From the NCBI RefSeq assembly GCF_000682755.1, contig NZ_AWFF01000043.1, positions 62,001 to 126,000 on the forward strand: 64,000 bases of DNA. The letters are read 5' to 3'. This DNA comes from Hyphomonas beringensis (GTDB lineage: Bacteria; Pseudomonadota; Alphaproteobacteria; Caulobacterales; Hyphomonadaceae). The notes beneath the pieces are model-generated. The model saw nothing but the letters and a program-made list of their open reading frames with translations, was not told where the DNA came from and did no database searches. Position 1 is the stretch's first letter. Every line of letters starts with the position of its first letter. Made by a program: the position numbers and the translations under genes. Shown one piece after another: positions 24,258 to 33,845 of this stretch.

Positions 24258-25961
24258 ATGGCGAAACCGGAAAAAACTTTCTTTTCATATCTGACGCGCA
24301 GAAATCTGCCGCGCGATACGCCGGTTGATGCCTTGATCATGCTTCAACAGCATATCGATTTTTCAAAGCATGCTTTCACAATGGCCATCATCATGACGGT
24401 CAATGTTTTCGGCGCCAGCTTCCTGGTGAAGCGCTGGGTGCCGGAAAGCCATATTCAGATCTGGGGTGCCATAAATCTGGCGCTGGCCCTGTTGCTGATC
24501 ATGGATACGTTGCTGAAGCGCGGACGCCCTTTGCCGAAAAAGGTAAGCGGCCGGTATCTGCGCCGCTCTGAATTCCTCTCCGTCCTGTTCGGCAGCACAT
24601 GGGGCGCGCTGCCTTTCTTCGTCGGGCATGATGAAGACCTGGCGATGATCCTGACCGGCCTGATGATCCCGCCCATGGCATCCGGCATGTCCAGCCTTCT
24701 GACGCGTGTGCCGCGCATTGTGTTGCGCTACGCGTTCTCTGCCTCCATTTCCGCCTTTGTCTATTGCGCCTATACGCAATCTGTGGCCGGCATGACCGTC
24801 TGTGTCATGATGAGTTTCTTCCTTGTCGCGCTGTACCTGGGCGCGCGGAACAGTTTCGAAGCCTATACATCAGATGTGCATGCCACGCTGCAGGCAGAAG
24901 AGTCCCGTGACCTTCTGATCGGCGCGCTGGAAGCCAGCCACCAGGCCTTTGCCATCTTTGATGAAGAGGGCGATATCATCGTCGAGAACCAGCTGTACAA
25001 GCAGATCTTCGGCAAGGAAAAAGACATCCTCAAACCCTTCGACACGCCCATCAAGCGCGACGGCCTGTACTGGCAAAAATCTGTCCAGAATATTGAAGGT
25101 GTGGGTGACGTTGTTGTCTATACGGATGTTTCCCGCATTGAAGAGACGCGCTCCGAGATCGAGCATGCCCGTAATGAGGCCGAGGCCGCCAACGAAGCCA
25201 AGACACGTTTCCTTGGCTCCATGAGCGCCGAGCTGAAAGCGCCGCTCGATGTGATCTCTGCGTGTGCGGGCGTAATTGGCACCTCCTCCAATATTCCTTG
25301 CTCTGAGGAAGAGGTGCGTGACTATGCCGACAAGATTGCCGAGCAGGCGCTGATCCTGTCCTCCACGCTCGACGGTATCATCAGCTATACCCGCATGGAT
25401 AATGAGGGCTATCTGTCTCATTCTTCCGAGGTGGCTGTGGCCGACACGATCGAATCCGTGGTCCGCAAGATCATGGAAGGGCCGAACACGCGTTTCTCCG
25501 GCAACGTGAAAGTCAGCGTTCCGAAAAACCTCTGCGCCACGATGGACCAGGCGAGTTTCGAGGTGATCATCCGCAACCTACTCAAGAATGCACTTGAGGC
25601 GGGCTCCGGTGTGCCAATCATCCTGAAAGCCGGTATGGTGTCCGGTGTTGGTCTGGTTGTCATGATCCGTGACCGGGGCAGGGGCATGACGCAGGATGTG
25701 CTGGAAAGCGCGTTCGAGCCATTCTTCCATTCCCGTCCGGCCCACCAGAAATATGACCAGAATTCCGGTATCGGCCTTGGCCTCAGCGTGGCAAAGCGTC
25801 TGGCAGAAGCTCAGGGCCTGCGCATTCGACTGCGCTCTGAGATGGGCAAGGGTACGACCGCTTTCCTGACCATTCCGGAAGGCCTCGTGCGCCGTACCCA
25901 TACGAACGAGCCGGTGGATGACATGCTGAACCTGCCGGAAACAGAGCCGCGTACAGCCTGA
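24258..25961 (+). CDS. Membrane histidine-kinase-like protein lacking the acceptor histidine
   Basis: A 567-residue protein: an N-terminal region with several hydrophobic helices (about 30-200, roughly five or six), a PAS-like segment about 215-290, then a DHp-like helix pair and a HATPase_c domain. In the H-box the usual MSHELRTPL reads MSAELKAPL: residue 324 is Ala (GCC at 25227-25229) where the phospho-accepting His should be. The ATP site looks intact: IRNLLKNALEAG (N box), DRGRGMT (G1), FEPFFHSR (F box) and GIGLGLSVAKRLAE (G2). It may be a pseudokinase, a heterodimer partner or a dedicated phosphatase-type regulator. No response regulator is adjacent. Start at 24258 with a weak ribosome site. 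Confidence 0.85.
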   Translation: MAKPEKTFFSYLTRRNLPRDTPVDALIMLQQHIDFSKHAFTMAIIMTVNVFGASFLVKRWVPESHIQIWGAINLALALLLIMDTLLKRGRPLPKKVSGRYLRRSEFLSVLFGSTWGALPFFVGHDEDLAMILTGLMIPPMASGMSSLLTRVPRIVLRYAFSASISAFVYCAYTQSVAGMTVCVMMSFFLVALYLGARNSFEAYTSDVHATLQAEESRDLLIGALEASHQAFAIFDEEGDIIVENQLYKQIFGKEKDILKPFDTPIKRDGLYWQKSVQNIEGVGDVVVYTDVSRIEETRSEIEHARNEAEAANEAKTRFLGSMSAELKAPLDVISACAGVIGTSSNIPCSEEEVRDYADKIAEQALILSSTLDGIISYTRMDNEGYLSHSSEVAVADTIESVVRKIMEGPNTRFSGNVKVSVPKNLCATMDQASFEVIIRNLLKNALEAGSGVPIILKAGMVSGVGLVVMIRDRGRGMTQDVLESAFEPFFHSRPAHQKYDQNSGIGLGLSVAKRLAEAQGLRIRLRSEMGKGTTAFLTIPEGLVRRTHTNEPVDDMLNLPETEPRTA

Positions 25962-26056
25962 TCCGGGCGGCCTCTGGCCTCATTTCCCTTTAGGATTTCC
26001 TACATAAGCCCCCGCTAGGGTGCGTTGCTGGTGGCAGCGATCAGCAGGGGACAGAC

Positions 26057-27874
26057 ATGCGCCTGACCAGAGGGAGCGGAATGCAGGCGGGCCTGAAGGC
26101 GGCGCTGCTATGCCTTCTGGCCGTGTTCAGCCTGTTTGCCACCAGTTTCGCGCAAGGCCGTCTCGGCCTGGTTGGTACCGACAATGATGACGTCATGCGC
26201 CTCGTCCAGATCAAGGATCTGATGGCCGGGCAGGGCTGGTTTGATCTGACCCAGACGCGTCTCGGCCCGGATGGTGGCACGTTGATGCACTGGTCCCGCC
26301 TCGTGGACCTGCCGATTGTGCTGCTGGCCCATTTCTTTGATCTCTTTTTACCATCGGATACGGCGCTGGTCTGGGCGTACTCTGTCTGGCCGCCGCTATG
26401 CATGTTGGGCGTGCTGGCGGGCGTGTATACGGGAGCCGTGCGGATGGCGGGGCGACAGGCGGCGCTGTTCTGTCTGTTGCTGGCGGCCATCCTGATGCTG
26501 GGGCATTACCGTTTCCTGCCGGGCGCGATTGACCATCACAACATGCAATTGGCGCTGATGGCGCTGGCTATCGGGCTGCTCGCCGATCCCCGGCGCAAGG
26601 CTGGCCGGATGGCATGGGCTGGGCTGGCGACGGCGATGTCTGTTGCCATCGGGGGAGAGGTATATGTCTTTGCTGGCGTAATATGCGCGTTTGTCGCGCT
26701 CGATTGGGCGCTGACAGGACAGGCAGTACGCGGAGGCGCGGTCGGGTTTGGCGCAGGGCTGGTTGCCGGTCTGGAAGCGAGTTTCTTCGCCACGATCGCC
26801 CCGGCCGATTACACGGTGGTTGCGTGCGACGCGCTCTCCTCGGTCAGCCTGTTGGCAGGCATGGCGGGCGGGCTGGGCCTGGCCGCGGCGGCTCTTCTGG
26901 TCTCAGGACGAGGCATGCTGGCGCGGTTTGTTGCGCTGGCACTGGTTGGCTGCGCAGCAGGTACGGTTCTGCTGCTGACGGGTCCGCAATGCCTGTCCAA
27001 TCCGCTCAGCGAGCTGTCGCCGCAGGTAAAGCATCTCTGGCTGGATCAGGTGGATGAGGCGCGGCCTGTGCTCGCGCCGTCTTCGGCCTTCTTTCAGGAC
27101 GTCCCGTTCCGACTGGGCATTATGGTCGTGGCGCTGATCGTATGTGGCTGGCGCATCTGGCGCGGTGTTCATGTGCGTGCGCACCTGCTGTTTCTGGCGC
27201 TGATCGGCGCGGCGCTGGCGCTGACCTTTTACCAGTCTCGCTTCTATGCGTTCGGGCATGTTTTCGCGATCCTGCCGCTCGGGCTCTGGATCGCGGACCT
27301 ATACCGCAATGGCAGGGCTGATGGGGAGGGGAGTGTCGCCTATCTCGGCGCGCTGGCCATCTCTCTACCCATCGTCTGGGGGGTGCCGGGCCTCTTGCTG
27401 ACCCAGCAGAACAAGGGCGATATCAGCGGGGGCGCTCGGGCTGAAAACACGGCCTGCCTCGGAGACGAACTGTACACTCAACTGAATGCCTTGCCGCAGG
27501 GCCGTATCCTGGCCTCGGCGGATTTCGGGCCCATTCTGTTGCTGAACACGCGCGATAGCGTGCTGTATGGCAATTATCACCGCAATGCGGCGGGCATCCA
27601 GCAGGCTATCACGCTGATCCTGTCTCACCCGGGCGAGAGTGAGGCCCTGCTGAACGCTGCCGGGATTGATTACGTGATTGCCTGTCCGTCAGACCCGGAA
27701 ACGCGCTTCATGACACAGCAGGATTCTGATGGTCTGATGGCCCGTCTGAACCGTGCAGAGGTGCCGCCCTACCTGCAAGCTGTGCCCCTGCCGGAGCCCC
27801 GTTCGGGCGCCGCGACGCTTTATACTGTCCATTCAAATTGGACTGATAATTCTGTGGATGACGACATTTCTTAA
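26057..27874 (+). CDS. GT-C-type polytopic membrane protein, possible glycosyltransferase
   Basis: A 605-residue integral membrane protein with about ten to twelve hydrophobic helices and a C-terminal soluble segment of about 150 residues. The first periplasmic loop carries Asp-44/Asp-45 in GTDNDDVMRL, and a second loop holds IDHHN at 158-162. Acidic pairs in the first loop and His-rich later loops are typical of GT-C enzymes (PMT/STT3/ArnT-like) that use polyprenyl-linked sugars. I would not go beyond a putative membrane glycosyltransferase. GGGGA before the ATG supports the start. It is a single gene between the kinase-like protein and mreB, with 254 bp downstream in which I see no gene. 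Confidence 0.75.
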   Translation: MRLTRGSGMQAGLKAALLCLLAVFSLFATSFAQGRLGLVGTDNDDVMRLVQIKDLMAGQGWFDLTQTRLGPDGGTLMHWSRLVDLPIVLLAHFFDLFLPSDTALVWAYSVWPPLCMLGVLAGVYTGAVRMAGRQAALFCLLLAAILMLGHYRFLPGAIDHHNMQLALMALAIGLLADPRRKAGRMAWAGLATAMSVAIGGEVYVFAGVICAFVALDWALTGQAVRGGAVGFGAGLVAGLEASFFATIAPADYTVVACDALSSVSLLAGMAGGLGLAAAALLVSGRGMLARFVALALVGCAAGTVLLLTGPQCLSNPLSELSPQVKHLWLDQVDEARPVLAPSSAFFQDVPFRLGIMVVALIVCGWRIWRGVHVRAHLLFLALIGAALALTFYQSRFYAFGHVFAILPLGLWIADLYRNGRADGEGSVAYLGALAISLPIVWGVPGLLLTQQNKGDISGGARAENTACLGDELYTQLNALPQGRILASADFGPILLLNTRDSVLYGNYHRNAAGIQQAITLILSHPGESEALLNAAGIDYVIACPSDPETRFMTQQDSDGLMARLNRAEVPPYLQAVPLPEPRSGAATLYTVHSNWTDNSVDDDIS

Positions 27875-28125
27875 CGGCGATCCCCCTATCGTTAACGATT
27901 GCTGTACGATCCGTTCCCCTGAGAATTCATGGATCTCAAAAATCACCAGAGAAAATATATATAAAACAGGGGTCAGGTGCGGTATGAACGCCCCGTACCG
28001 TTTATCTGCCGCCTATCCCTTGCATTAAAGCGGCGTTAACGGCACATGGTGTATGGGGCTGTGTATAGAATTGCACACGCGCGCCGGGTTTTGTCTCCTG
28101 GCCGCTCAAGAAAGAGCTTGGGTAA

Positions 28126-29169
<1,044 letters not shown>

Positions 29170-29209
29170 CGCAGACTGACACTTGGGGTAACGGCAAGGA
29201 AACAGGCCA

Positions 29210-30073
29210 ATGGCACGCCTCGGCCGATCAGGACAGAAGACCCGCAAGCGCTCTCCAAAGCGCCTCATCCTCGGCGTGTTCATTTTCGCCGCGGCGGCCC
29301 TCGTTCTTGCCCAGTCTGCCCCGCAAATCCGCAGCTTTTTTGATCCTGTCCGCACAACTGTCGGCGACCAGCTTGGCGGCAGTGACGGCTTTGATGTCTT
29401 GGCCTGGGTGACCGGCCAGACCGCCCGCGAGCGCCGTATCCGTGAGCTGGAAGCTGAAGTGCGGGATCTGTCGCGCTACAGGGCAGCTGCCATTTCCATG
29501 GCCGAGCGGATGGAAGCGTATGAGGAAATCCTGAACCTGATGGGAGAGCCGCCCGCGCGCGGTGTCACTGCCCGGGTCTCTGCTGAAAATGACGGTCCGT
29601 TCGCGCAGACCATTCTGGCCAATGCTGGCCGGGCCCAGGGCGTTGAGCCGGGCGCGGTGGCCCTGAATGAGGGCGGGCTGGTTGGCCGCGTCATTCAACT
29701 GGGCGAGCATTCAAGCCGCATCCTGCTGATCACGGACTTCAACAGCCGCGTACCGGTGATGGGAGAGGTAAGCGGTGTGCGCGCCATTCTCTTTGGTGGC
29801 CGCGACGGCCTTGGCAGCCTGACCGACATGCCAGAGCGTGATGAGTTCATTGAGGGCGAGCGCATTCTGACCTCTGCCGAGGGCGGCGCGTTTCCGCGCG
29901 GCCTGATCGTGGGGGAGGTGCGCAATGTCGGCGGGGACTGGCGGGTCGAATTCTCGATGGCTGACCGCGAGGGCGGCTATGTGCAAATGGTGCCGCCGCC
30001 TGTGATCGCCGAGCCGGAAACGGTTGAGGCGCAGCCGATCTCAGCCAGCCCGGCGCAGGGGGTGCGTCAGTAA
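29210..30073 (+). CDS. mreC: Rod-shape-determining protein MreC
   Basis: Periplasmic scaffold of the elongasome, linking MreB to PBP2. It has 287 residues: a cytosolic basic N-terminus, one membrane helix (about 21-38), a coiled coil (around ARERRIRELEAEVRDL) for dimerisation, and a beta-barrel domain with the typical VLITDFNSRVPVMGEVSGVRA segment and GEVRNVGGDWRVEF. A Pro/Glu-rich tail follows. The stop and the mreD start share one base (TAATG at 30071-30075), so they are translationally coupled. Confidence 0.93.
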   Translation: MARLGRSGQKTRKRSPKRLILGVFIFAAAALVLAQSAPQIRSFFDPVRTTVGDQLGGSDGFDVLAWVTGQTARERRIRELEAEVRDLSRYRAAAISMAERMEAYEEILNLMGEPPARGVTARVSAENDGPFAQTILANAGRAQGVEPGAVALNEGGLVGRVIQLGEHSSRILLITDFNSRVPVMGEVSGVRAILFGGRDGLGSLTDMPERDEFIEGERILTSAEGGAFPRGLIVGEVRNVGGDWRVEFSMADREGGYVQMVPPPVIAEPETVEAQPISASPAQGVRQ

Positions 30074-30621
30074 TGCCGGCTTCATCCCCCCGCAAGAAAA
30101 AAAGCCTCTGGTCGCAGACCGGACCTACGCCCCGCCTTTTGTTCGGGGCGTTTGTCATTGCAACCATCGGCTTGCTGGGACTGACTCCAAAGGAATTTTT
30201 CGGCCTGTCGATTGCCTGGCCCTATGCGGCGCTGTGGGGCGCGGTTGGCTGGGGACGGGTTGGCCTGTCCGTTCGTCCGATGCTGTTGCTGATCATGTTC
30301 GGCCTGATCCAGGACGTGACCTTTCATGCGCCGCTTGGCTGTTTTGTCATCGTGAACCTTGTTTGCTACGGCGCGAGTGCGATGATTGCCGACATGTTCG
30401 ATGTCATGAACGAGCCGCTGATCGCGATCTTGTCACCAGTTCTGCTGTTCTCCGGGGCTTTTCTGGTTCTGTGGTTGATAGCATCTACTCTTGAGGACCA
30501 TCCTGTGCGGGCTGTACCGCTGATGGCTTCACTTCTGACGACCGGGATCATCTATGCCGTGGGCCAGAAGATTTTCGATCTCGGGCGCGCGCCCGGCGAA
30601 GGTGTAGGGCAGGCGACATGA
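30073..30621 (+). CDS. mreD: Rod-shape-determining protein MreD
   Basis: A 182-residue inner-membrane protein with five or six predicted helices. It fits the MreD family in size, hydrophobicity and position between mreC and the PBP2 gene. The middle loop VGLSVRPMLLLIMFGLIQD, with the following FHAPLGCF, resembles the conserved MreD segment. Sequence conservation in this family is low, so operon context carries much of the call. The end overlaps mrdA by four bases (ATGA). Confidence 0.88.
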   Translation: MPASSPRKKKSLWSQTGPTPRLLFGAFVIATIGLLGLTPKEFFGLSIAWPYAALWGAVGWGRVGLSVRPMLLLIMFGLIQDVTFHAPLGCFVIVNLVCYGASAMIADMFDVMNEPLIAILSPVLLFSGAFLVLWLIASTLEDHPVRAVPLMASLLTTGIIYAVGQKIFDLGRAPGEGVGQAT

Positions 30622-32561
30622 GCAACAAGAAAACAGCCGATCTCGATTTTGCCTTTTCCCGCCGTACGGCGATTGCCGGCGCGGCTGGCGGTCTGGTCTG
30701 GGCTGGCCTTGTGGCGCGCCTGTTCCAGCTGCAGATTCTTGAGCAGGAACAATACCGTCAGCAGGCCGAAGCCAACCACATCAAGCTGCAGCTGGCCCCG
30801 CCCCAGCGCGGGCGTATCCTTGACCGTTTCGGACGGCCGTTGGCCTCGCACCGCCGGGCAGGGCGGGTCTCCGTCATTCCGGAGCAGACCGATGATCCCG
30901 AGCGTACCCTGGCGCAGATTGCCGAGCTGATCGAAATTCCGGATGACAAGCTGGAACGCCTGGCCAATGACATCCGCTACAATCGCCGCCGCAATGCGGC
31001 CTTCGTACCGGTCACGATTGCGAACGAGCTGACCTATGAAGACTTTGCACGGATGAATGTGCATGAGGCCGAAATTCCCGGCCTCAATGTCGAGATGGCG
31101 CTGACGCGGTCCTATCCGCGCGGACGGGATTTCGCGCACGTGCTGGGCTATGTCGCGCGTGCCAGCCAGGATGATCTGACCCGCCTGTCAGATGGCATGA
31201 CCGGCAAGGAAGCCGAGACGCTGAAGACCATGTTCCGACATCCGGACATGCGTACCGGTCGTCAGGGCATGGAGCGCTTTGCCGAGGAATGGCTGCGTGG
31301 CAAGCCGGGCTATCGCAAACTGGTCACCAATGCGCATGGCCGGATCATCGAGGAAATTCCGGACGAGCGCCTGGCGCCGATGCCGGGCCGCGACCTGTTC
31401 GTGACCATCGATTCCGATCTGCAGCGCGTTGCGATCGAGCGCTTTGCGGGCGAAAGCGGCGCGGCAGTCGTGCTGGATATCGAGACCGGCGATGTACTGG
31501 CCATGGTGTCGACCCCGGCATTTGATCCGAATGACTTCGTGAACGGAATATCTTCGGCGGCCTATGCAGAGCTGCGCGATGACAGCCGCTCTCCGCTTTA
31601 TCCGCGCGCACATGGCGGGGTTTACCCTCCAGGCTCTACCTTCAAGATGGTGGTGGCGACCGCCGCGCTTGAGGCAGGGGTGATCAAGCCGGAAGAGCGT
31701 GTGCACTGCAACCGCTACTATCATTTTGGGAACCGTACCTGGCACTGCTGGAAACATGGCGGCCATGGCTCGGTCAACATGCATCAGGCCATCAAGGGCT
31801 CGTGCGACGTCTATTTCTACGAAATCGCGAGGCGGACTGGCGTCGACAAGATTGCCGAGACCGCGCACAAATTCGGCTTCGGCGAAAGCTGGGTGCTGGG
31901 CATGACCGGCGGGCGCAGCGGCCTGGTGCCGGACCGCGAATGGAAACAGCGCGTCCGCAAGGAAAACTGGTATGAAGGCGAGACGCTGAATTTCGGCATC
32001 GGGCAGGGACAGCTGGGCGTGACGCCGTTGCAGCTGGCGCTGATGACCGCGCGCATCGCGAGAGAAGGCAAACCTTTCAAGCCGCGCATGATCGGCATTG
32101 GTCCGCAGTCGGATGTGGACCAGGTGCTGGATGCGCCGCTGGAGCAAGACATCATGGCGCGCATGAAAGCCGGTATGTATGGCGTGACATCCGAAGGCGG
32201 CGGCACAGCCTATCGCTCAGGTGATCTGGGGCTCGGCGGCCCGCGTCTGGCTGGCAAGACCGGTACTGCGCAGGTGCGCCGTATCACGCGCGAGGAGCGG
32301 GCGAGCGGCATTCGGAAGGGCGAAAACATTGCCCGCGAGCTGCGCGACCATGCCCTGTTCGTGGCCTATGCGCCAGCGGATGATCCGAAATACGCCATCT
32401 CTGTTATCGTTGAACACGGGGAAGGGGGCTCCAGTACAGCCGGCCCTGTGGCGCGGGACATCCTGCACTATGCGCTGAAGACGGACAGCCGCCGCAAGCC
32501 GTCCTATTCGCAAAGTGCCTCGCTATCTCCCAATCTTTCGGATGAAGGGGAGCCGACATGA
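30618..32561 (+). CDS. mrdA: Penicillin-binding protein 2 (elongasome transpeptidase)
   Basis: Class B PBP that crosslinks peptidoglycan along the cell side wall. It has 647 residues: a short cytosolic tail, one membrane helix near 15-37, a PBP dimer/pedestal domain (about 55-230), and a transpeptidase domain with Ser-340 in PGSTFKM (SxxK), the SxN-type SCD in KGSCDVYF, and KTG in LAGKTGTAQ. The SxN motif is SCD, which is normal for PBP2. It lies between mreD and rodA with ATGA overlaps on both sides, so all are co-translated. Confidence 0.95.
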   Translation: MSNKKTADLDFAFSRRTAIAGAAGGLVWAGLVARLFQLQILEQEQYRQQAEANHIKLQLAPPQRGRILDRFGRPLASHRRAGRVSVIPEQTDDPERTLAQIAELIEIPDDKLERLANDIRYNRRRNAAFVPVTIANELTYEDFARMNVHEAEIPGLNVEMALTRSYPRGRDFAHVLGYVARASQDDLTRLSDGMTGKEAETLKTMFRHPDMRTGRQGMERFAEEWLRGKPGYRKLVTNAHGRIIEEIPDERLAPMPGRDLFVTIDSDLQRVAIERFAGESGAAVVLDIETGDVLAMVSTPAFDPNDFVNGISSAAYAELRDDSRSPLYPRAHGGVYPPGSTFKMVVATAALEAGVIKPEERVHCNRYYHFGNRTWHCWKHGGHGSVNMHQAIKGSCDVYFYEIARRTGVDKIAETAHKFGFGESWVLGMTGGRSGLVPDREWKQRVRKENWYEGETLNFGIGQGQLGVTPLQLALMTARIAREGKPFKPRMIGIGPQSDVDQVLDAPLEQDIMARMKAGMYGVTSEGGGTAYRSGDLGLGGPRLAGKTGTAQVRRITREERASGIRKGENIARELRDHALFVAYAPADDPKYAISVIVEHGEGGSSTAGPVARDILHYALKTDSRRKPSYSQSASLSPNLSDEGEPT

Positions 32562-33766
32562 GCCGTGACGGCTTTACCGGTTTCTCCCGCGGTGAGGCGC
32601 GTACCCGCACCGCCACATCCCTCAGCTTTGAGACAAAAGGGCCGCTCGACAAGCTCATGCGGCTGCCCTGGGGCTTCATCCTGCTGATCGTCGCCATGGC
32701 GTTGACCGGCATTGCGATGCTGTATTCATCCGCCCACACCAATCCGGCAGAGTCGCATTTGTGGCGGCTGCAGCTGATCCGCTTTGGCGTCTGCTTTGTC
32801 ATGATGATTGCCCTCGGCCTGTTGCCCCTGTCCTGGTGGATGCGGCTGGCCTTTCCTGCCTATGTCGGCACGATAGTGCTGCTGGTGCTGGTGGAGGTGA
32901 TGGGCTTTTCCGGTGGCGGCGCGCAGCGCTGGCTGCGTGTCGGGCCCATTGGTGTTCAGCCGTCTGAGTTTGCGAAACTTGCCGTGACGCTGGCCCTGGC
33001 GCGTTATTACCAGATGGTGCTGCAACCGCAGACCGGGCGTATTCTGGTGCATCTGGGCGCTTTGGCCATCATGGTCATTCCTGCGGCATTGATCTTCATC
33101 CAGCCGGATTTCGGCACCACGCTGGCGCTGCTGGCGTCTGGCGCCGTGGTGATCTTCCTGGCAGGCCTGTCGGGGCGTGTCATCCTGACCGGCATTGTCG
33201 GCGGTGTGGCTTCTGTCTGGCCGATCTATCAATTCGTGCTGGCACCGTATCAGCGAGAGCGGGTCGATACCTTCCTGGCGCAGCTGTTTGGCGGGGCCAC
33301 GAATGCGCTGGGCGAAAGCTATCAGATTGAGCAGGGCAAGATCGCGATTGGCGCAGGCGGCCTGAACGGGCGCGGCTATTTGCAGGGCATCCAGTCCCAG
33401 CAGGATTATGTGCCCGAGCAGCATACAGACTTCATCCTGACCGTGATCGCAGAAGAGTTCGGCTTTATCGGCACGACAGCCCTGCTGATCGGGTTTGCCG
33501 TTTTGCTGGGCTGGTCTCTATACAGCGCCGGGCGGTCGGCCAGCTGGTTCGGACGGCTTGCCTCAGCCGGCGCAACGGCCACGATTGCCTTCTACATCGT
33601 GTTCAATGTCGGCATGGTGCTGGGCCTGCTGCCAGTGGTAGGTATGCCATTGCCGCTGATTTCCTATGGCGGTACAGCGATGCTGACAACGATGGCCTGT
33701 TTCGGCCTGATTCTGGCGGCGCACATGCACCGGGATGAAAAACTGACAGCCCGGGGGCTGTTCTGA
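32558..33766 (+). CDS. rodA: SEDS peptidoglycan polymerase RodA
   Basis: A 402-residue SEDS-family glycosyltransferase that polymerises lipid II and pairs with PBP2. It has about ten membrane helices. Signature parts: SGGGAQRWLRVGPIGVQPSEFAK split over the third loop, PDFGTTLAL, the EQHTDFILTVIAEEFG motif and the C-terminal GLLPVVGMPLPLISYGG. It has an N-terminal extension of about 35 residues. The frame overlaps mrdA by ATGA and closes the shape operon. The following gene starts 79 bp later with its own regulatory signals. Confidence 0.95.
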   Translation: MSRDGFTGFSRGEARTRTATSLSFETKGPLDKLMRLPWGFILLIVAMALTGIAMLYSSAHTNPAESHLWRLQLIRFGVCFVMMIALGLLPLSWWMRLAFPAYVGTIVLLVLVEVMGFSGGGAQRWLRVGPIGVQPSEFAKLAVTLALARYYQMVLQPQTGRILVHLGALAIMVIPAALIFIQPDFGTTLALLASGAVVIFLAGLSGRVILTGIVGGVASVWPIYQFVLAPYQRERVDTFLAQLFGGATNALGESYQIEQGKIAIGAGGLNGRGYLQGIQSQQDYVPEQHTDFILTVIAEEFGFIGTTALLIGFAVLLGWSLYSAGRSASWFGRLASAGATATIAFYIVFNVGMVLGLLPVVGMPLPLISYGGTAMLTTMACFGLILAAHMHRDEKLTARGLF

Positions 33767-33795
33767 CCACAATATAACAAGAGATGTTGATTTTT

Positions 33796-33824
33796 GTTTC
33801 GCGCTCTATAGTTTCCCGCGAAAC
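33796..33824. promoter_or_regulatory. Inverted repeat upstream of the symporter gene
   Basis: GTTTCGCG (33796-33803) and CGCGAAAC (33817-33824) form a perfect 8-bp inverted repeat around a 13-bp spacer that contains TATAGT (33807-33812), a -10-like hexamer. A nested GTTTC-CCGC-GAAAC also exists (33811-33824). It is an operator over a promoter, or a leader hairpin. No regulator is identified. Confidence 0.4.
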
Positions 33825-33845
33825 ATTATACCCGGGGAGAGGGAT

